Positions 60,936 to 64,000 of a DNA stretch of 64,000 nucleotides are shown piece after piece (position 1 is the stretch's first letter; every line of letters begins with the position of its first letter). A program made the position numbers and the translations under genes. Under the pieces are notes generated by a model that saw only the letters and a program-made list of their open reading frames with translations, had not been told where the DNA came from and ran no database searches. The stretch covers positions 1,831,001 through 1,895,000 of the forward strand of contig NZ_CP048410.1 of the NCBI RefSeq assembly GCF_019357415.1. The letters run 5' to 3'. Origin of the DNA: Gramella sp. MT6. GTDB taxonomy: Bacteria; Bacteroidota; Bacteroidia; Flavobacteriales; Flavobacteriaceae.

Positions 60936-62117
60936 TTACAAATTAAAATATTCAATATAAGTATTAAGGTCCTTGTCCCCACGACCAGAGAGGTTTACCA
61001 CCACCACATCATCTTCCTTGAACTTACGGTCCTTGAATATCGCCAGGGCATGAGAGGTTTCAATGGCAGGAATAATTCCTTCCAGTTTTGCCAGTTCGAG
61101 ACCAGCTTCCATAGCGGCTTTATCAGTAATACTAATAAATTCACCTCTTCCGCTGGTAAAAAGGTTGGCATGCATGGGGCCAACTCCAGGGTAATCCAAT
61201 CCGGCAGAAATGGAGTAAGGCTCAGTGATCTGGCCGTCTCCTGTTTGCATCAGTAAGGTTTTACTTCCGTGGATAATTCCCATTTTTCCTAGTGCTGAGG
61301 TTGCTGCGCTTTCTCCAGAATCAATTCCTTTTCCGGCAGCTTCCACCGCGATAATTCCCACTTCAGGATTATCCAGATAATGATAATATGCACCGGCCGC
61401 ATTAGATCCGCCTCCAACGCAGGCGACCACATAATCAGGATCTTCCTTACCTTCTTTTTCTTTAAGCTGAACTTTGATTTCTTCAGATATCACCGCCTGA
61501 AATCTCGCCACCATATCGGGATAAGGATGTGGTCCAACCACTGAACCTATAATGTAATGAGTATCCACAGGGTTATTGATCCAATCCCGAATAGCTTCAT
61601 TCGTAGCATCTTTTAAGGTTCGGCTTCCAGATTTTGCAGGAATCACTTTAGCACCCAACATTTTCATTCGAGCAACATTTGGCGCCTGCCTGTCTATATC
61701 GATCTCGCCCATATAAACGATGCATTCCATCCCCATAAGCGCACAAACGGTGGCTGTAGCCACACCATGCTGTCCTGCTCCGGTTTCAGCAATGATCCGC
61801 TTTTTTCCCAGTTTTTGTGCCATCAGGATCTGCCCGATAGTGTTATTTACCTTGTGAGCGCCTGTATGGCAAAGATCTTCACGTTTTAAATACACTTTTG
61901 TGCCGTATTTTTCACTGAATCTCTTAGCATAATAGAGTGGCGTGGGGCGACCCACATATTCTCTCAAAAGCTCTTTGAATTCTTTCTGAAAAGACTCTTC
62001 TTTCATAATTTCCAGGTAGCGAGAACGCAATTCCTGAACATTTGGATACAACATTTCCGGAATATAGGCGCCGCCAAATTCTCCGTAATATCCTTTTTCA
62101 TCGACCTGATAGCTCAT
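60936..62117 (-). CDS. trpB: Tryptophan synthase beta chain
   Basis: 393 residues. PLP Lys89 in [12 protein letters not shown], phosphate-binding [15 protein letters not shown], and [13 protein letters not shown]. Condenses indole and serine to tryptophan. One base after trpF. Confidence 0.97.
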   Translation of the reverse strand: MSYQVDEKGYYGEFGGAYIPEMLYPNVQELRSRYLEIMKEESFQKEFKELLREYVGRPTPLYYAKRFSEKYGTKVYLKREDLCHTGAHKVNNTIGQILMAQKLGKKRIIAETGAGQHGVATATVCALMGMECIVYMGEIDIDRQAPNVARMKMLGAKVIPAKSGSRTLKDATNEAIRDWINNPVDTHYIIGSVVGPHPYPDMVARFQAVISEEIKVQLKEKEGKEDPDYVVACVGGGSNAAGAYYHYLDNPEVGIIAVEAAGKGIDSGESAATSALGKMGIIHGSKTLLMQTGDGQITEPYSISAGLDYPGVGPMHANLFTSGRGEFISITDKAAMEAGLELAKLEGIIPAIETSHALAIFKDRKFKEDDVVVVNLSGRGDKDLNTYIEYFNL

Positions 62118-62118
62118 C

Positions 62119-62832
62119 TTATGAATTTATCTGTGTTTTGAAATCTTTCAATTCCTTTAATTTTTTTAATCCGGGTTTCAGCTCAAATTTGCTGTTAACA
62201 TCTACAGCGTAAAGTAGATCCGGTTTGCCCTTTTGGTAAAAATAACTCTTTAACTCTGCAATGGCCTTGCCATGTTCCGGTCCAATTCCTCCACTAAGAA
62301 AAAATGGAGTATTGGATGGATATTCTTTCAGGATCTGCCAGTTAAATTCGGTTCCGTTTCCTCCCCTGAAAGCTCCTTTAGTATCAAACAGGAAATAGTC
62401 TACGATACCTTCGTAAGGCTTTATTTCCTGAAAATCGAAATCATCACCAACAGAAAATACCTTGATCATTTCAGGTGTATTTTCTGAACGTTGCAGTTCA
62501 GATTTGAGATCCTTACAGAAACCTGCAGATTCTTCCCCGTGAAGCTGAACGGCATTTAGATTATATTTCGAAACTTTAGTGGTGATCTCTTCAATAGTAG
62601 CATTCACGAAAACTCCAGTTTTCTTTATTTCCGAAGAAATTTCAGGAAGCTTATCGTCAAAATAACGTGGGGATTTATCATAGAAAATGAAACCCATATA
62701 ATCGGGCTGAATTTCCGCAACCTGAAGCATGTTTCCAGGCTGCTGCATACCACAAACTTTGAAGCTCAATCCCAGGCTCTGTCCGGAAGCTGATACGAAA
62801 AGACTTTTATCATTCATGCTATTTTCATTCAT
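62119..62832 (-). CDS. trpF: Phosphoribosylanthranilate isomerase
   Basis: 237 residues. [20 protein letters not shown] (catalytic Cys), [24 protein letters not shown] and [10 protein letters not shown] are TrpF signatures. The N terminus is longer than usual, and an internal start would give a shorter protein. Adjacent to trpC, without a gap (62833 begins trpC). Confidence 0.95.
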   Translation of the reverse strand: MNENSMNDKSLFVSASGQSLGLSFKVCGMQQPGNMLQVAEIQPDYMGFIFYDKSPRYFDDKLPEISSEIKKTGVFVNATIEEITTKVSKYNLNAVQLHGEESAGFCKDLKSELQRSENTPEMIKVFSVGDDFDFQEIKPYEGIVDYFLFDTKGAFRGGNGTEFNWQILKEYPSNTPFFLSGGIGPEHGKAIAELKSYFYQKGKPDLLYAVDVNSKFELKPGLKKLKELKDFKTQINS

Positions 62833-63621
62833 TTATCCGATAGATTTTAAGTTTCTGATAAATTCTCTGGCTGACGCACCTGGATCATCAGTTTTCATGA
62901 AATTTTCTCCGATCAAAAAGCCCTGATAACCATAATTCTTAAGATCTGCTATGGCTTCAGTATTACTAATTCCACTTTCAGAAACCTTCACGAATTCATC
63001 AGGAATTAACTTAGCCAGATTTTTAGAATTATCAATACTTACTTCAAAGGTCTTTAGATTTCTATTATTAACCCCAATCATATCGGCATTTACCTTTAAA
63101 GATTTCTTCAATTCTTCCTCATTATGAACTTCCAGTAAAACATCCATACCAAGGGATTTTGCTGAATTAGCAAGGTGAATCAGTTGTTTTTCGGTCAAAA
63201 CTGCGGCGATCAAAAGGATCACATCCGCACCATAAGCCTTTGCTTCAAGGATCTGATATTCATCTATCATAAAATCTTTCCGGAGAACGGGTAAATTAAC
63301 CGAAGCCCTGGCATACAAAAGATCTTCCAGGGAGCCACCAAAATACTTGCCATCGGTAAGTACTGAAATTCCTGAAACATCAGCATCTTCATAGCCTTTA
63401 ACGACATCCTGAACATTCAGATTCTGGTTGATCACAGATTTTGAAGGTGATCTTCTTTTATGTTCTGCAATAATACCCGAGCCGGTTCTTAAATTTTCAG
63501 CCAGAGAAATACATTTTCTGTCGAATAGAACTGAATTCTTCAGTTGTGAAACCGGGATCAGTGATTTTTTTAATTCAACTTCCTTGAATTTATCTGCAAT
63601 GATCTTATCGAGAATGTTCAT
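62833..63621 (-). CDS. trpC: Indole-3-glycerol phosphate synthase
   Basis: 262 residues. EHKRRSPSKS, SVLTDGKYFGGSLEDLLYAR, VLRKDFMIDEYQILEAKAYGADVILLIAAVL and IGVNNRNLKTFEV are TrpC signatures, with catalytic Lys and Glu. Encodes only TrpC, with TrpF separate, unlike the E. coli fused TrpCF. Confidence 0.96.
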   Translation of the reverse strand: MNILDKIIADKFKEVELKKSLIPVSQLKNSVLFDRKCISLAENLRTGSGIIAEHKRRSPSKSVINQNLNVQDVVKGYEDADVSGISVLTDGKYFGGSLEDLLYARASVNLPVLRKDFMIDEYQILEAKAYGADVILLIAAVLTEKQLIHLANSAKSLGMDVLLEVHNEEELKKSLKVNADMIGVNNRNLKTFEVSIDNSKNLAKLIPDEFVKVSESGISNTEAIADLKNYGYQGFLIGENFMKTDDPGASAREFIRNLKSIG

Positions 63622-63626
63622 TTAAT

Positions 63627-64000
63627 TCAATTTTGACTTAATTCCTGTAATTTTTTAAAACTTTCCAGTGCTTTCCCAGATTCCAATGATTCTTTAGCTG
63701 CCGCAAAACCATCTTGCGGACTCAGATTTCTGGAGGTAGCAATCGCCATTCCGGCATTGGCGCAAACTACATTATTTTGAGCCTCGGTGCCTTTTCCTTT
63801 TAGAATATTCATTAGAATTTCTCCAGAACTTTCAATAGATCCACCACCCGCAATTTCCGATTGTGTTAACTGTGAAACTCCGAAATCTGAAGGTTTTAAA
63901 ATTCTTTCAGAATTATTGCTGATGCTTTTAGTTTCTCCGGTAAGCGAGATCTCATCATAGCCATCTAAGGCATGTAAAATTGTATAGTTCTTATCGGTAT
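63627..64000 (-). CDS. trpD: Anthranilate phosphoribosyltransferase, C-terminal part (cut by window edge)
   Basis: About 124 residues of the C terminus, open to the window end: YTILHALDGYDEISLTGETK is the conserved HGxxGxDE-type segment of TrpD (here HALDGYDE), then NNVVCANAGMAIATS and a helical tail. Only the C terminus is present, so catalytic PRPP-binding motifs cannot be checked. First visible gene of the trp operon, five bases from trpC. Confidence 0.93.
   Translation of the reverse strand, partial: TDKNYTILHALDGYDEISLTGETKSISNNSERILKPSDFGVSQLTQSEIAGGGSIESSGEILMNILKGKGTEAQNNVVCANAGMAIATSRNLSPQDGFAAAKESLESGKALESFKKLQELSQN

Noticed and set aside
1..64000. CRISPR arrays, prophage, insertion sequences or an origin
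   Set aside because: No regularly spaced repeats, no Cas, integrase or transposase proteins, no DnaA-box cluster, and codon style is uniform along the window.

Overview
The window is a typical low-GC chromosomal segment of a marine-type member of the Bacteroidota, family Flavobacteriaceae. Protein wording resembles Gramella/Christiangramia, but that genus-level guess is inference. Supporting signs: a type IX secretion (T9SS) type B C-terminal domain, many short lipoproteins, a TonB-dependent receptor with a carboxypeptidase-like N-terminal domain, SRPBCC, DUF1573 and bTHX proteins, the zinc-metallocentre pair Nif3/COG1579, and Bacteroidota-type promoter elements (TAnnTTTG) in place of TATAAT. 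No phage, integrase, transposase, CRISPR array or resistance island is visible, and no gap between genes exceeds about 250 bases.

Layout. 1-4.9 kb: partial folE, a T9SS-exported surface protein, a FadL-like outer-membrane protein and a Gly/Tyr/Trp- then Arg/Ser-rich lipoprotein. 5-8.8 kb: proS, two identical tRNA-Glu genes, rpsT, then glutaminase and peptidase E. 8.9-11.3 kb: three tandem paralogous secreted proteins of unknown function. 11.4-15.9 kb: a DUF6702 protein, a secreted M1 peptidase, TatA, a PAP2 phosphatase and an O-methyltransferase. 16-26 kb: kynureninase and kynurenine 3-monooxygenase flanking an SDR, a tiny membrane protein, a compact photolyase operon (flavin reductase, DUF2256 zinc finger, cry-DASH, FeS-BCP/PhrB-type photolyase) and an old yellow enzyme. 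26-30 kb: MsrA lipoprotein with a partner lipoprotein, a COG1579 coiled-coil protein, Nif3 and lpxK. 30-36.7 kb: hybrid histidine kinase, gapA, lipA, ECF sigma factor, glycosyltransferase and a small membrane protein. 36.8-48 kb: fasciclin lipoprotein, murB, aminotransferase, DUF1573, valS, and the rsfS-ftsH-LUD-cdsA-psd-acbP run. 48-60 kb: birA, SRPBCC, pyrE, Nudix, M14 peptidase, TonB receptor, coaD, ddl, PASTA protein, rluD, yaaA, a DNA glycosylase and two very small basic proteins including bTHX. 60-64 kb: a trpD-trpC-trpF-trpB-trpA operon whose 5' end lies outside the window.

How the genes fit together. Most are housekeeping: translation (proS, valS, tRNA-Glu, rpsT, bTHX, rsfS, rluD), envelope building (lpxK, murB, ddl, cdsA, psd), cofactors (folE, lipA, coaD, birA) and central metabolism (gapA, trp operon, pyrE). 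Tryptophan synthesis and part of tryptophan/kynurenine breakdown occur in the same window. The most distinctive accessory parts are the translationally coupled photolyase operon, the triple tandem paralogue array, and a family of paired-hairpin intergenic repeats, one copy of which sits inside the trp operon between trpB and trpA. Six genes missed by a 60-codon cutoff or given over-long starts have been added or corrected. I found no clearly new multi-gene system; the photolyase operon with its start-abutting terminator and the three paralogues are the best candidates for follow-up.
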